Source of the DNA: Meiothermus ruber DSM 1279
Lineage (GTDB): Bacteria; Deinococcota; Deinococci; Deinococcales; Thermaceae
Direction: 5' to 3'
Length of the DNA: 64,000 bases
Assembly (NCBI RefSeq): GCF_000024425.1
Contig: NC_013946.1
Coordinates: 1,674,001-1,738,000, forward strand
Position numbers and translations under genes: made by a program. Each line of letters starts with the position of its first letter. Positions within the stretch are counted from its first letter, which is position 1. Below the pieces are notes generated by a model. The model did no database searches. It saw only the letters and a program-made list of their open reading frames with translations, and had not been told where the DNA came from. Positions 15,117 to 23,076 of the stretch are shown in pieces.

Positions 15117-17729
15117 ATGCCCTATCGTGTGCCTAAAAGTCGGCTGCTGCCGCCCCGTACCGCTCGCGAGGTGGAACGGCTGCGGCTTTTGGAGCGGCTG
15201 CGACAGGGTTTCGCCAAAAGCCCGGTGCTGGTGTTGGCCGCGGGGGCCGGGTATGGCAAGTCCACCCTGCTCTCGAGCCTTCCAGCCCTGTGGCTGACCC
15301 TGGGCGAGGACTGTTCCGACCCGGTGGTGCTGGGCTGGCATCTGGTCGAGGTCTACCGGCCCCGGCTGGGGGATGGACTGGATGGGGTGGTGGGCGCGCT
15401 CGAGCGGGGCGCCTGGGCCGCAGCCAGCGAACTCCTGCTCGAGCGGCTGGCCAATCAGCCAGCCCATACCCTGGTGCTCGACGAAGCCCAGCGGGTGGCA
15501 AGCCGGGAGGCCGTCGCCTTTCTGCGCACCCTCACCCAGGTACCGGGGCTGCACCTGGCCCTGCTCACCCGCCGGGCCGCCCCCTGGGAGGTGCTGGGGC
15601 AGGTGCTGGACGAAAGCGAGCTGGCCTTCGACCCCGCCGAGGCCCTGCAGCTCGGCCAGGCCATTGCCCCCGAGTTGAACGCTTTTGAGGTTGAGCAGGC
15701 CCACAGCCTGGTGCGGGGCTGGCCTTTAGGGCTGCGGCTTTTGCTGCGGGCCATGCAGCGGGGGGCCAAGCCGGAGGAGGCCTTCTACGCACACCCCGAT
15801 CCGGCCAGTCTGCTGGTCTACCTGATGCCTGCCCTGCCCGAGCAGATACTTCACCTGGCGGCCCGGGCCAGCGTGCTGGGCGAAGTCGGGCCCGAGGAAG
15901 CAGCTTGGGTGGGAAAGCTGGAAACCCTGCAACCGTATGCCCCCGACCTGCTGCTGGAGCATGTGGGGGGGCGTATTCGTTTTCACCCCCTGGTGCGGGC
16001 CGCCCTGATGAGCCTGCTCGAGCCCGGCGAGGTGCGCGGGCTGCTGACCAAAGCCGCCGATCTGGCACTGGAACGCGGCGAAGAGGTGCAAGCGGCGGGC
16101 TATCTACTGGAGGCCGGACGGCTGGGCCACGCCGCCGACCTGCTGCAGCGGCAGGGCCAGGCCTGGCTGGCTCGAGGTCTCACCTACAGCGTGCTGGCCC
16201 TGCTCGAGCGCCTGCCCGAGGCCACGCGAACCACCCGGCCCGACCTGCGCTACCTGCACGGGGAAGCCTTGCGGCAGGCCGGGCGCTATACCGAGGCCGA
16301 GGCGGCATATCAGCAGGCCCTGCAGGCCGGTGTGAACCAGGCCCTGCTGGGCCTATCGAGGCTGTACCTCGACACGGTGGAGCCGGCCAAGGCCCAGGGC
16401 TATCTGCTAGCAGCACGCGTGCGCTTTCCTGTCGAGGTTGAACGGCTTTGGGCCGAGAACTTGCTCAATGCCGGGCGGGTCGAGGAAGCCAGAGCGCTTG
16501 GCCTGAAGGGCCCGCGGGTCTGGCTGCGCAGCGGCCAGCCCGAGCGGGCGCTGGCCGAGTTGCGCCGACTGGAAGGGGATGCCACCGCACGGGCCCCACA
16601 AAACCACCGCGAGGGAACCTTGCTGCTGGCCCTGCTGGAAGCCATCGCGGGCGACGCGGTGGTGGCCGAGCAGGCCGCCTACCGGGGCCGCCGCGAGGGA
16701 GAAACGCTGGGTAGCCCATTTGTGGTGGCCCTGGCCGAAGCCCGGCTTGGGCATGCCTTGCTGGCCCAGAACCGCTGGGCCGAGGCTGGGGAAGCCTACC
16801 GAAGGGCGCTTTCCCTTTCGCAGGGTGGGCCGGCTCGCTTACGGGTGGAACCCCTTGGAGGACTGGCCGCGCTCGGCGAGGCCCGCGCCTTCGAAGAGAT
16901 GGTGCGCCAGGCCCGCGAGGCCGGGGATGCCTGGGTCGAGGCCTTCATGACCCTGGTAGCCGCCCAGGCCCACCTGCGGCGGGGCCTGCCCTTCAACTTG
17001 CCTGCCCTGCCAGGGCTGCAAGACCCTTTTTTGCGCGCACTGGCTGTCAGCTACCCCTGGGCCGCCGACCCGGAGGGGATGCTGGCGCGCTACCCCTTTC
17101 TCTGCCAGCCCACCCTCTTTGCCCCCCCTTTGCATCGCAGCCGCCGGCTTTTGTGGGAGGCTGGAAGGCTGGACGTGGCCTATCATCCCGGCGTGAGCGT
17201 TGAAATTCGCGCTCGAGGTGGTTTTCAGGTCTGGGTGAACCACCAGGAAGTCCGCTTTAAGCGCGAGAAAACCCGCACCCTGCTGGCTTTGCTGCTGGTT
17301 CGCGACTGGAGCAAGGAGGCCCTGATGGAGGCCCTCGAGGTCTCCGACGGCGAGTTCCGGGTGCTGTGGTCGGAGCTGCTGGGCGCCCTCGAGCCCGGAC
17401 GCCCGCCCCGCGCGCCCGGTTATTTCCTCAGGCCCTATGCGCTATGCCGGGTTCCCGAGCTTCGGGTGGATCTGTGGGAAGACGCACGAGGCAAAGAAGG
17501 CCCCTTCGAGGGACTGGATCACCCGGTGCTCGAGCGCTACCGCGCGGCCTGGCTGCAGGATGTTCTGCGGGCCTGCCGCCAGAGCGATGCCCCGGAGGAT
17601 TGGCTCTTTGGGCTTCGCCTGGATCCGCTGGACGAAGAGCTGCTGGCCCGCCTCGAGCACACCGAGCTGGCCACCCTGGCCCGGCGCATTCGCCAGGAAG
17701 CCCTGGAGGAGCTCGAGCTAGAAAGCTAA
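15117..17729 (+). CDS. STAND-type ATPase with C-terminal SARP-like DNA-binding domain
   Basis: 870 residues. The N-terminal MalT-like NTPase has Walker A GAGYGKST (43-50) and Walker B TLVLDEAQ. A long helical TPR-like region follows (about 340-690; repeats such as YLHGEALRQAGRYTEAEAAY). From about residue 695 a winged-helix of SARP/OmpR type is seen (VEIRARGGFQVWVNHQEVRF, then LLALLLVRDW and LRPYALCRVPELRVDLWED), with a short bacterial transcriptional-activator-like tail. SARP regulators normally carry this DNA-binding unit at the N-terminus, so the order is reversed. ATG 15117 is chosen because TAAACT lies 7 nt upstream. It is a predicted ligand-gated activator with unknown targets. Confidence 0.8.
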   Translation: MPYRVPKSRLLPPRTAREVERLRLLERLRQGFAKSPVLVLAAGAGYGKSTLLSSLPALWLTLGEDCSDPVVLGWHLVEVYRPRLGDGLDGVVGALERGAWAAASELLLERLANQPAHTLVLDEAQRVASREAVAFLRTLTQVPGLHLALLTRRAAPWEVLGQVLDESELAFDPAEALQLGQAIAPELNAFEVEQAHSLVRGWPLGLRLLLRAMQRGAKPEEAFYAHPDPASLLVYLMPALPEQILHLAARASVLGEVGPEEAAWVGKLETLQPYAPDLLLEHVGGRIRFHPLVRAALMSLLEPGEVRGLLTKAADLALERGEEVQAAGYLLEAGRLGHAADLLQRQGQAWLARGLTYSVLALLERLPEATRTTRPDLRYLHGEALRQAGRYTEAEAAYQQALQAGVNQALLGLSRLYLDTVEPAKAQGYLLAARVRFPVEVERLWAENLLNAGRVEEARALGLKGPRVWLRSGQPERALAELRRLEGDATARAPQNHREGTLLLALLEAIAGDAVVAEQAAYRGRREGETLGSPFVVALAEARLGHALLAQNRWAEAGEAYRRALSLSQGGPARLRVEPLGGLAALGEARAFEEMVRQAREAGDAWVEAFMTLVAAQAHLRRGLPFNLPALPGLQDPFLRALAVSYPWAADPEGMLARYPFLCQPTLFAPPLHRSRRLLWEAGRLDVAYHPGVSVEIRARGGFQVWVNHQEVRFKREKTRTLLALLLVRDWSKEALMEALEVSDGEFRVLWSELLGALEPGRPPRAPGYFLRPYALCRVPELRVDLWEDARGKEGPFEGLDHPVLERYRAAWLQDVLRACRQSDAPEDWLFGLRLDPLDEELLARLEHTELATLARRIRQEALEELELES

Positions 17730-18857
17730 ATTGGGGCGTGGATACAGCCAGCAGGTTCGCAGTTGGGCCTGGGCATAGGCCCGCGCCTCGGCAGCCCAGC
17801 GGTGGGTATGGGCCCGGGCCTGTTCGGGCTCGAGCAAATCCGGGGTGAAGGGGATGCCGAGCAGCTTCTGAAGCCAGTCCGGGTTAATCGCCACCCCCTG
17901 CTCGGCCAGCGCCCCCAGGAGCGCCAGGCCCACGGCCAGCAGGTCGGTGGGCGGGCCCACCCGGTGCACCTGCACCCCCGCGCAACGTTGCCCCTGATGT
18001 TTGGAGAAGTAAGGGGTGAAAAAGGTAGGCCTGAAGCGCACCCCTGGCAGCCCCAGTTCGTTCAGCCGCCGGGCCAGCCGGGCTGCGTCCAGCCCCGGTG
18101 CCCCCACCAGCCCAAACGGCAGCGCCGTACCCCGCCCTTCCGAGGCCGCCGAGGCTTCCACCAGGGCCACGCCGGTATAGAGCCAGAGGCTCTCGAGGTT
18201 GGGCAGGTTGGGCGAGGGCGGAACCCAGGGCAGGGCCTCGGGGCCAAAGGCAGCCTGGGGGTCGCAGGGGATGACCTCAACGCCTGGGTCTACAAAGCGG
18301 GCGCACTCCCCCAGGGTGAGGCCATGGCGCAGGGGTAGCTCGAGCATCCCCACAAACGAGCGGTAGGCCGGTTGCAGGATGGGCCCCGAGACTGCAAAGC
18401 CCAGGGGGTTGGGCCGGTCGAGCACCACCACCCGCACCCCCCTCTGCCGGGCCGCCCCCAGCACCTGCACCAGGGTGGAGACAAAGGTGTAGTAGCGCAG
18501 CCCCACGTCCTGCAAGTCCACCAGCAGGGTATCCACCTGGGCGATGAGGGCCGCCAGCTCATCTGGCGTTTTTTCGTAGAGGCTGTGCGCCGGCAGGCCG
18601 GTAAGGGGGTCGGCGGCCATCTCGGGGGCCTCGCCGGCCTGCCCCGAGCCGTCCACCCCGTGCTCGGGCCCAAAGAGGCGCTCGATCCGGATTCCCTTTT
18701 GCAAAAGGGCCACCGCAGCGGGAACCAGGTCACGGGTCACCCCTGCCGGATGGCTCAACAGTCCAAGGCGCCCTGTTTTTCCTAGAAGGCTGGGTTCAGC
18801 GAGAAGCCGCTCGAGGCCGGTAGGCGCGAGCCCTGGGTTAACTGACGGCCAACTCAT
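17718..18857 (-). CDS. namZ: Exo-beta-N-acetylmuramidase NamZ family (DUF1343)
   Basis: 379 residues. It hydrolyses N-acetylmuramic acid from the non-reducing end of peptidoglycan fragments (established for Bacillus NamZ). Family motifs are LGLLSHPAGV, RLFGPEHGVDGSGQAGE, PAHSLYEKTPDEL, VDLQDVGLRYYTFVSTL, VLDRPNPLG and WVPPSPNLPNLESLWLYTGVALVE. No signal peptide is present, unlike the secreted Bacillus enzyme, so it probably acts on imported fragments in the cytoplasm. It is the last gene of a run with two binding proteins and two permeases. Its first 16 codons lie in the first unit of a tandem repeat array that extends 330 bp upstream. Its 3' end overlaps the convergent STAND gene by 12 bp. 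Confidence 0.88.
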   Translation of the reverse strand: MSWPSVNPGLAPTGLERLLAEPSLLGKTGRLGLLSHPAGVTRDLVPAAVALLQKGIRIERLFGPEHGVDGSGQAGEAPEMAADPLTGLPAHSLYEKTPDELAALIAQVDTLLVDLQDVGLRYYTFVSTLVQVLGAARQRGVRVVVLDRPNPLGFAVSGPILQPAYRSFVGMLELPLRHGLTLGECARFVDPGVEVIPCDPQAAFGPEALPWVPPSPNLPNLESLWLYTGVALVEASAASEGRGTALPFGLVGAPGLDAARLARRLNELGLPGVRFRPTFFTPYFSKHQGQRCAGVQVHRVGPPTDLLAVGLALLGALAEQGVAINPDWLQKLLGIPFTPDLLEPEQARAHTHRWAAEARAYAQAQLRTCWLYPRPNLAF

Positions 18858-19187
18858 AGTTCGTTGAAGTGCCTCGTCTATCGCTCGAGGCCGGTAGGGC
18901 GCGAGCTTGGGGAAGTTATGAGGCTTTCATTCATAAGCTGAGCAAGCCTCGTCTATCGCTCGAGGCCGGTAGGCGCGAGCCCTGGGTTAACTGACGGCCA
19001 ACTCATAGTTCGTTGAAGTGCCTCGTCTATCGCTCGAGGCCGGTAGGGCGCGAGCTTGGGGAAGTTATGAGGCTTTCATTCATAAGCTGAGCAAGCCTCG
19101 TCTATCGCTCGAGGCCGGTAGGCGCGAGCCCTGGATTAGCTAACGGCAAGCTCATATTGTGTCGAGATGCCTCGTCTTGCGCTCGAG
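18810..19187 (-). repeat. Tandem array of copies of the namZ 5' end (74/75-bp units, A-B-A-B-A')
   Basis: Fills the whole 343-bp gap upstream of namZ. CTCGAG marks each unit border at 18810, 18884, 18959, 19033, 19108 and 19182, giving units of 74, 75, 74, 75 and 74 bp. The pair A-B (18810-18958) is repeated without any mismatch at 18959-19107; A' (19108-19181) is a diverged A. Each unit has a conserved 35/36-bp part and a 39-bp variable part. The conserved part contains a GCCTCG-9 nt-CGAGGC hairpin. The first A unit holds the real namZ start codon. Confidence 0.95.
18878..19155 (-). other. Four mini-ORFs in the namZ upstream array
   Basis: Read on the minus strand, every repeat unit starts with ATG and stays open to a TAG just past the conserved CTCGAGCGA. 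The ORFs are 19102-19155 (MSLPLANPGLAPTGLER), 19027-19083 and 18878-18934 (both MNESLITSPSSRPTGLER), and 18953-19006 (MSWPSVNPGLAPTGLER). The last is identical to NamZ residues 1-17. The A and B units differ by a 1-bp indel yet both read through to PTGLER. Translation is not proven; GAGG occurs 13-15 nt before each ATG. Confidence 0.4.
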
Positions 19188-19200
19188 AAGATTTATCGCA

Positions 19201-20970
19201 TCAGGCTTTCTCAAACATGCTGAAGTTGGTGAAGATGATGCGGTTGTCGCGGGCGAAGAAATTGCCAAGACGGGCGTGTCCGGCGGCCACGGCGGTGGGT
19301 TTGGCAATCATAATCACGGGCAGGTTCTGCGCAAAGAGAAGCTGCCAGCGATCGTAGAGGCGTTTGCGCTCGTTCTGGTCGCCGAGCTGCTCGGCCTGGC
19401 GGAAGATCTCCCAGATGTTTTTCTCCCAGGGGAACATCTGGTCGAACTTGGGCTCGCTGCTGCCCCGGTCGGGCCAGACTGAGCGGTGCCAGTAGTTGAG
19501 CTGGCCGCCCGGCTGCCAGATGTCCTTGCGCAACTGCGGGTCGGGCTGGTCGCCGTAGGCCATCAGGATGCTTTCGAAGTTGCCGCCGGTGGCGGTTGCC
19601 AGCAAGGTGCCCTGCTGGATGCCTTGCAGGTTGAGCTTGACCCCAATCTGGCGCAGGTCGTTTTGCAGGATGGCCGCAATGGCCGCAAAGGGGGCCGAGT
19701 CGGAGGCGTAGGTAAAGGCAAACTCGAGAACCCTTCCGCTGGGCAGCCGTCGTTGCCCGTCGCTGCCGCGCCGCAGCCCCAGCGAGTCCAGCAGGCCCGC
19801 CGCGCGCTCGAGGCTAAACTCCCCCAGGTAGCTGCGGGTGTCGTAGTACCAGAAGGTGCCCGGCGCCACCCCATGCCCCGGCAAGACTGCCAGGCCGTTG
19901 TACACATCCTCGATAATGCGCTTGCGGTTGACCGCAAACTGCATGGCCTTGCGGAAGGTCAGGTTGCGGAAAAACTCGCGCAGCTCGGGGTTGGGGACGT
20001 CGAAGTTGAACCCCCAGTGGGGGGGCGAGGTGTAGATGGTGCTGCCGCTCAGCACGCGGATTTTGGCTCCCCCCACCTCGAGGCGCTTGAGCTCGGGGAA
20101 CTGGGCCCCGGTGATGGGCACCTGGTCGAGGTTGCCGGCCCGGAACTGGGCGATCTGCACGTTGGGGTCACGGATAATCAGGTACTCGAGGCGGTCGAAG
20201 TAGGGCAGTGGGTTGCCCTGGGGGTCGCGCCGCCAGGAGTTGGGGTTGCGCACCAGGGTGACTTTCTGGTCGGGCACGTAACTTTGCAGGATAAAAGGCC
20301 CGGTGCCCACAATCTCCTTGGGGTCGGTGTTGGTGGCCCAGATCCGGCTGAAGCCGCCGGGGTCTTCCTTGGGCTTGAACTGGGCCAGTTTGTGCCGCGG
20401 CAGGATGGGCGAGAAGGTCAGGGCTTGCAGCACCGCCCCGTAGGGCTTGCTCGAGATCACCCGGAAGGTGAGGTCGTCGACCTTCTCGAAGCGCAAGGGC
20501 ACCCCGGCCACCGTGAGGGTGGCGGCCTGGTTGGCCCGCAGGTTGGTGTTGGAGGCCACCTCGGTAAAGGTGAAAAGCACGTCGTCGGCGGTGAAGGGGG
20601 TGCCGTCCGACCACTTGATACCGCTGCGCAGCTTGACGGTGGTGGTGCGGGCGTCCTTGGAGATGCTCCAGGACTCAGCCAAAACACCCACCAGCTCAAA
20701 GCTGATCTGGTCGAGCTGCATCAGGCGATCAAATACGTTGTTGAGCACGGTGTAGGCGAAGTTGTCAATCACCGCAAAGTAGTTCCAGCTCTGGGGAGTG
20801 GATCCCAGCGGTAGGGTCAGGGTGCCCCCGCGCCGACCAATCTCCTGAAACAGGTTGGCCGGAACATTGGCAGCCCCACCCTGGGCCAGCCCACGGGCCC
20901 AGAGGCCCGGGGTCAGCACCCCCGCGCCCAGTCCCAACGCAGCTTGCCGTAAAAACCTTCTTCTGTTCAT
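19201..20970 (-). CDS. Oligopeptide-type ABC transporter binding protein with Tat signal
   Basis: Extracytoplasmic solute-binding protein, family 5 (SBP_bac_5, DppA/OppA type), 589 residues. The N-terminus MNRRRFLRQAALGLGAGVL is a twin-arginine signal (R-R-x-F-L-R) and ends near ARGLAQ, so export by TatAC is predicted. Family motifs include VKLRSGIKWSDGTPFTADDV and the conserved VGTGPFILQSY. ATG 20970 follows GGAGCAAGGT. It is the third-from-5' to last cistron of the run 24813-17718 and is a paralogue of the gene at 23077-24813, sharing phrases such as AVNRKRIIEDVYNGLA. The ligand is probably a peptide or peptidoglycan fragment (inference from namZ). Confidence 0.9.
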   Translation of the reverse strand: MNRRRFLRQAALGLGAGVLTPGLWARGLAQGGAANVPANLFQEIGRRGGTLTLPLGSTPQSWNYFAVIDNFAYTVLNNVFDRLMQLDQISFELVGVLAESWSISKDARTTTVKLRSGIKWSDGTPFTADDVLFTFTEVASNTNLRANQAATLTVAGVPLRFEKVDDLTFRVISSKPYGAVLQALTFSPILPRHKLAQFKPKEDPGGFSRIWATNTDPKEIVGTGPFILQSYVPDQKVTLVRNPNSWRRDPQGNPLPYFDRLEYLIIRDPNVQIAQFRAGNLDQVPITGAQFPELKRLEVGGAKIRVLSGSTIYTSPPHWGFNFDVPNPELREFFRNLTFRKAMQFAVNRKRIIEDVYNGLAVLPGHGVAPGTFWYYDTRSYLGEFSLERAAGLLDSLGLRRGSDGQRRLPSGRVLEFAFTYASDSAPFAAIAAILQNDLRQIGVKLNLQGIQQGTLLATATGGNFESILMAYGDQPDPQLRKDIWQPGGQLNYWHRSVWPDRGSSEPKFDQMFPWEKNIWEIFRQAEQLGDQNERKRLYDRWQLLFAQNLPVIMIAKPTAVAAGHARLGNFFARDNRIIFTNFSMFEKA

Positions 20971-20983
20971 ACCTTGCTCCTTT

Positions 20984-22066
20984 CTAGTCCCTCGAGCGCA
21001 CATCCGCGGCGTCCCGCAGCGCATCGCCGAAAAAGTTGTAGGCCAGTACCGAGATAAATATCAGGAGGCCGGGGGTCAGCAACCAGGGGTAGAGGCTCAG
21101 CGACTGGAAGTTTTGTGCATCCTTCAAGAGCAGACCCCAGCTAGCCATGGGTTCCTTAATGCCCAGCCCCAAAAACGACAGCGCCGACTCGCCGATAATG
21201 TAGCCGGGCAGGGCCAGGGTCGCGGTCACGATCAGGTAGCTGCTCAGGTTGGGCACGATGTGCCGCAGGATGATGCGCAGGTTGGAGGCCCCCTGGGCCA
21301 CCGCGGCGGTCACGTAGTCCACCTCGCGCAGGGCCAGCACCTGCCCCCGCACCACCCTTGCCAGCCCCGCCCAGCCGATAAACGAGAGCACCGCAATAAT
21401 GCCCAGATACACGTAGGTGCTGGGCCAACTGGCCGGAATCACCGTGGAGAGGGCCATCAAGATGGGCAGCCGGGGAATCGAGAGTAGCACCTCGGTGATG
21501 CGCTGGATGAGGGTATCCACCCAGCCGCCAAAGTAGCCCGAGATGCCCCCCAACAAAATCCCGATAGCAAAGGAGATCAGCACCCCGACCACCCCCACCG
21601 TGAGCGAGACCTGCGACCCCACCAGGATGCGCGAGAAGAGGCAGCGGCCAAACTGGTCGGTGCCCAAAGGGAAAAAGTACCCCTCGCGCTCGGCCACCCC
21701 AAACAGGTGCCAGTTGGTTTTGAACCCCAAAAAGCGGTAGGGCTCGCCCTGGGCGATCAGAAAGCGGATGGGGGTGGGCCGGGTGCGGTCTTCTTTGTAG
21801 GTGCTGATGAAGGTAACCGGGTCGCGCTCGCGTTTGAGCTGGTACACGTAGGGCCGCACGGGCCGGCCATCGCGGAAGAAGTAGACCCGCTGGGGGGGCT
21901 GGTAAACAGCGTCTGGGTGCTGCACGGTCAGGTTGTTGGGGGCCAGGAAGCCGGCCAGGAAGGCCACCAGGTACAGCGCAATTAGAACTACGCCGCTGAT
22001 GACCCCCGGCTTGGAGCGCAAAAAGCGCCGCCAGGCCAGGTAGAGGGGGTTATTGCGCTTGTCCAT
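20984..22066 (-). CDS. Oligopeptide-type ABC transporter permease (DppC/OppC-like)
   Basis: Inner-membrane permease of 360 residues. A short cytoplasmic N-terminus (MDKRNNPLYLAWRRFLRSKPG) precedes the first helix. A long extracytoplasmic loop follows (about residues 45-110), then the BPD_transp_1 domain with GTDQFGRCLFSRILVGSQVS and a final EAA-like loop YVTAAVAQGASNLRIILRHI. It pairs with the permease just upstream, whose stop lies 4 bp before this ATG. No ATP-binding protein is encoded in the run, so the ATPase must be supplied from elsewhere in the genome. Confidence 0.9.
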   Translation of the reverse strand: MDKRNNPLYLAWRRFLRSKPGVISGVVLIALYLVAFLAGFLAPNNLTVQHPDAVYQPPQRVYFFRDGRPVRPYVYQLKRERDPVTFISTYKEDRTRPTPIRFLIAQGEPYRFLGFKTNWHLFGVAEREGYFFPLGTDQFGRCLFSRILVGSQVSLTVGVVGVLISFAIGILLGGISGYFGGWVDTLIQRITEVLLSIPRLPILMALSTVIPASWPSTYVYLGIIAVLSFIGWAGLARVVRGQVLALREVDYVTAAVAQGASNLRIILRHIVPNLSSYLIVTATLALPGYIIGESALSFLGLGIKEPMASWGLLLKDAQNFQSLSLYPWLLTPGLLIFISVLAYNFFGDALRDAADVRSRD

Positions 22067-22070
22067 GGGC

Positions 22071-23039
22071 CTACTCGTAACGGATGCGGGGGTCTACCCA
22101 GGCCAGCAACACGTCGGCCAGCAGGTTGCCCACCATCAGCAGGACTGCAGAAAGCATCAAGAGGGCCATCACCACGTACTGGTCTTTGTTCAGGAGGGAG
22201 TCGTACAGGAAGGGCCCAATGGTGGGCAGGCTCAGCACGATGGAGGCGATGATGGTGCTCGAGATCAGGGTGGGGAGCTGTAATCCGGCCAGACTGATGA
22301 GCGGGTTGATGGCGTTGCGCACCGCGTGCTTCCAGAGCACCACCCGCTCGGCCAGCCCCTTGGCGCGGGCAGTGCGGATATAGTCCTGCGAGAGCACGTC
22401 CAGCAGGTTGGCCCGCATCTGCCGCATGATGGTCGCGGTGCCGTCCAGGCCAATCACAATCAGGGGAATCCAGAGGTGGGCCAGCATGTCCTGGAACCTG
22501 GCCCAGCTCCAGGGCGCATCAATGTACTGCGGGCTAAAAAGGCCCCCCACAGCAGTCCCACCGCTTTGTAGCACCAGGAAGATGAGCAGCAGGGCCACCA
22601 GAAAGTCCGGGGTGGCCAGCCCGAAGTAGCCCACAAAGTTGAGCACCGTGGACGAGGGGCCGTAGCGGTTGAGCGCCGTGTAGATGCCCAGGGGAATGGC
22701 GATCACCCAGGTGGCCAGGATGGTCAGGGCGGCCAGGAAAACCGTCCAGCCCATGCGCTCCCAGATTAGCTCCGAGACGGGGCGGCTATTGAGGAAGGAG
22801 TAGCCAAAATCCCCCCGCACAATCCCGCCCAGCCAGTGCAGGTACTGCACCCAGACCGGCTGATCCAGGAGGTACTGTCGGCGAATGTTCTCGATGGTCT
22901 CCCGGCTTACCCTGGGATCTTCCAGCAGGTTTTCTAGGAAGCCGCCTGGCTGGAGCTGGATGACCGCAAACACCAACACCGAGATCAACCACAGGGTAGG
23001 AATCGCCACCAAGACGCGCCGCAAAAGGTAAATGCCCAT
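22071..23039 (-). CDS. Oligopeptide-type ABC transporter permease (DppB/OppB-like)
   Basis: 322 residues, six hydrophobic segments, typical DppB start MGIYLLRRVLVAIPTLWLIS. The N-terminal extracytoplasmic part contains QYLLDQPVWVQYLHWLGGIV and GDFGYSFLNSRPVSEL. The coupling loop reads YIRTARAKGLAERVVLWKHA, followed by VRNAINPLISL, the family signature. The ATG at 23039 is preceded by GGGAAGGG; an in-frame TTG 15 nt upstream is less likely. It lies 38 bp after the Sec-type binding protein gene. Confidence 0.92.
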   Translation of the reverse strand: MGIYLLRRVLVAIPTLWLISVLVFAVIQLQPGGFLENLLEDPRVSRETIENIRRQYLLDQPVWVQYLHWLGGIVRGDFGYSFLNSRPVSELIWERMGWTVFLAALTILATWVIAIPLGIYTALNRYGPSSTVLNFVGYFGLATPDFLVALLLIFLVLQSGGTAVGGLFSPQYIDAPWSWARFQDMLAHLWIPLIVIGLDGTATIMRQMRANLLDVLSQDYIRTARAKGLAERVVLWKHAVRNAINPLISLAGLQLPTLISSTIIASIVLSLPTIGPFLYDSLLNKDQYVVMALLMLSAVLLMVGNLLADVLLAWVDPRIRYE

Positions 23040-23076
23040 AACCCTTCCCTGCAAGCCCCATCCCTGGCTATAAGCT

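Noticed and set aside
18810-19187. CRISPR array (35/36-bp repeats with 39-bp spacers)
   Set aside because: The spacer-like parts are themselves repeated (A, B, A, B, A') and related to each other. The array runs into the namZ coding region, and no cas gene is near.
19486-20814. 442-codon plus-strand open frame opposite the Tat-type binding protein
   Set aside because: It is the complementary-strand shadow of a high-GC gene with clear domain motifs; its translation is rich in Gly, Val, His and Gln and matches no family.
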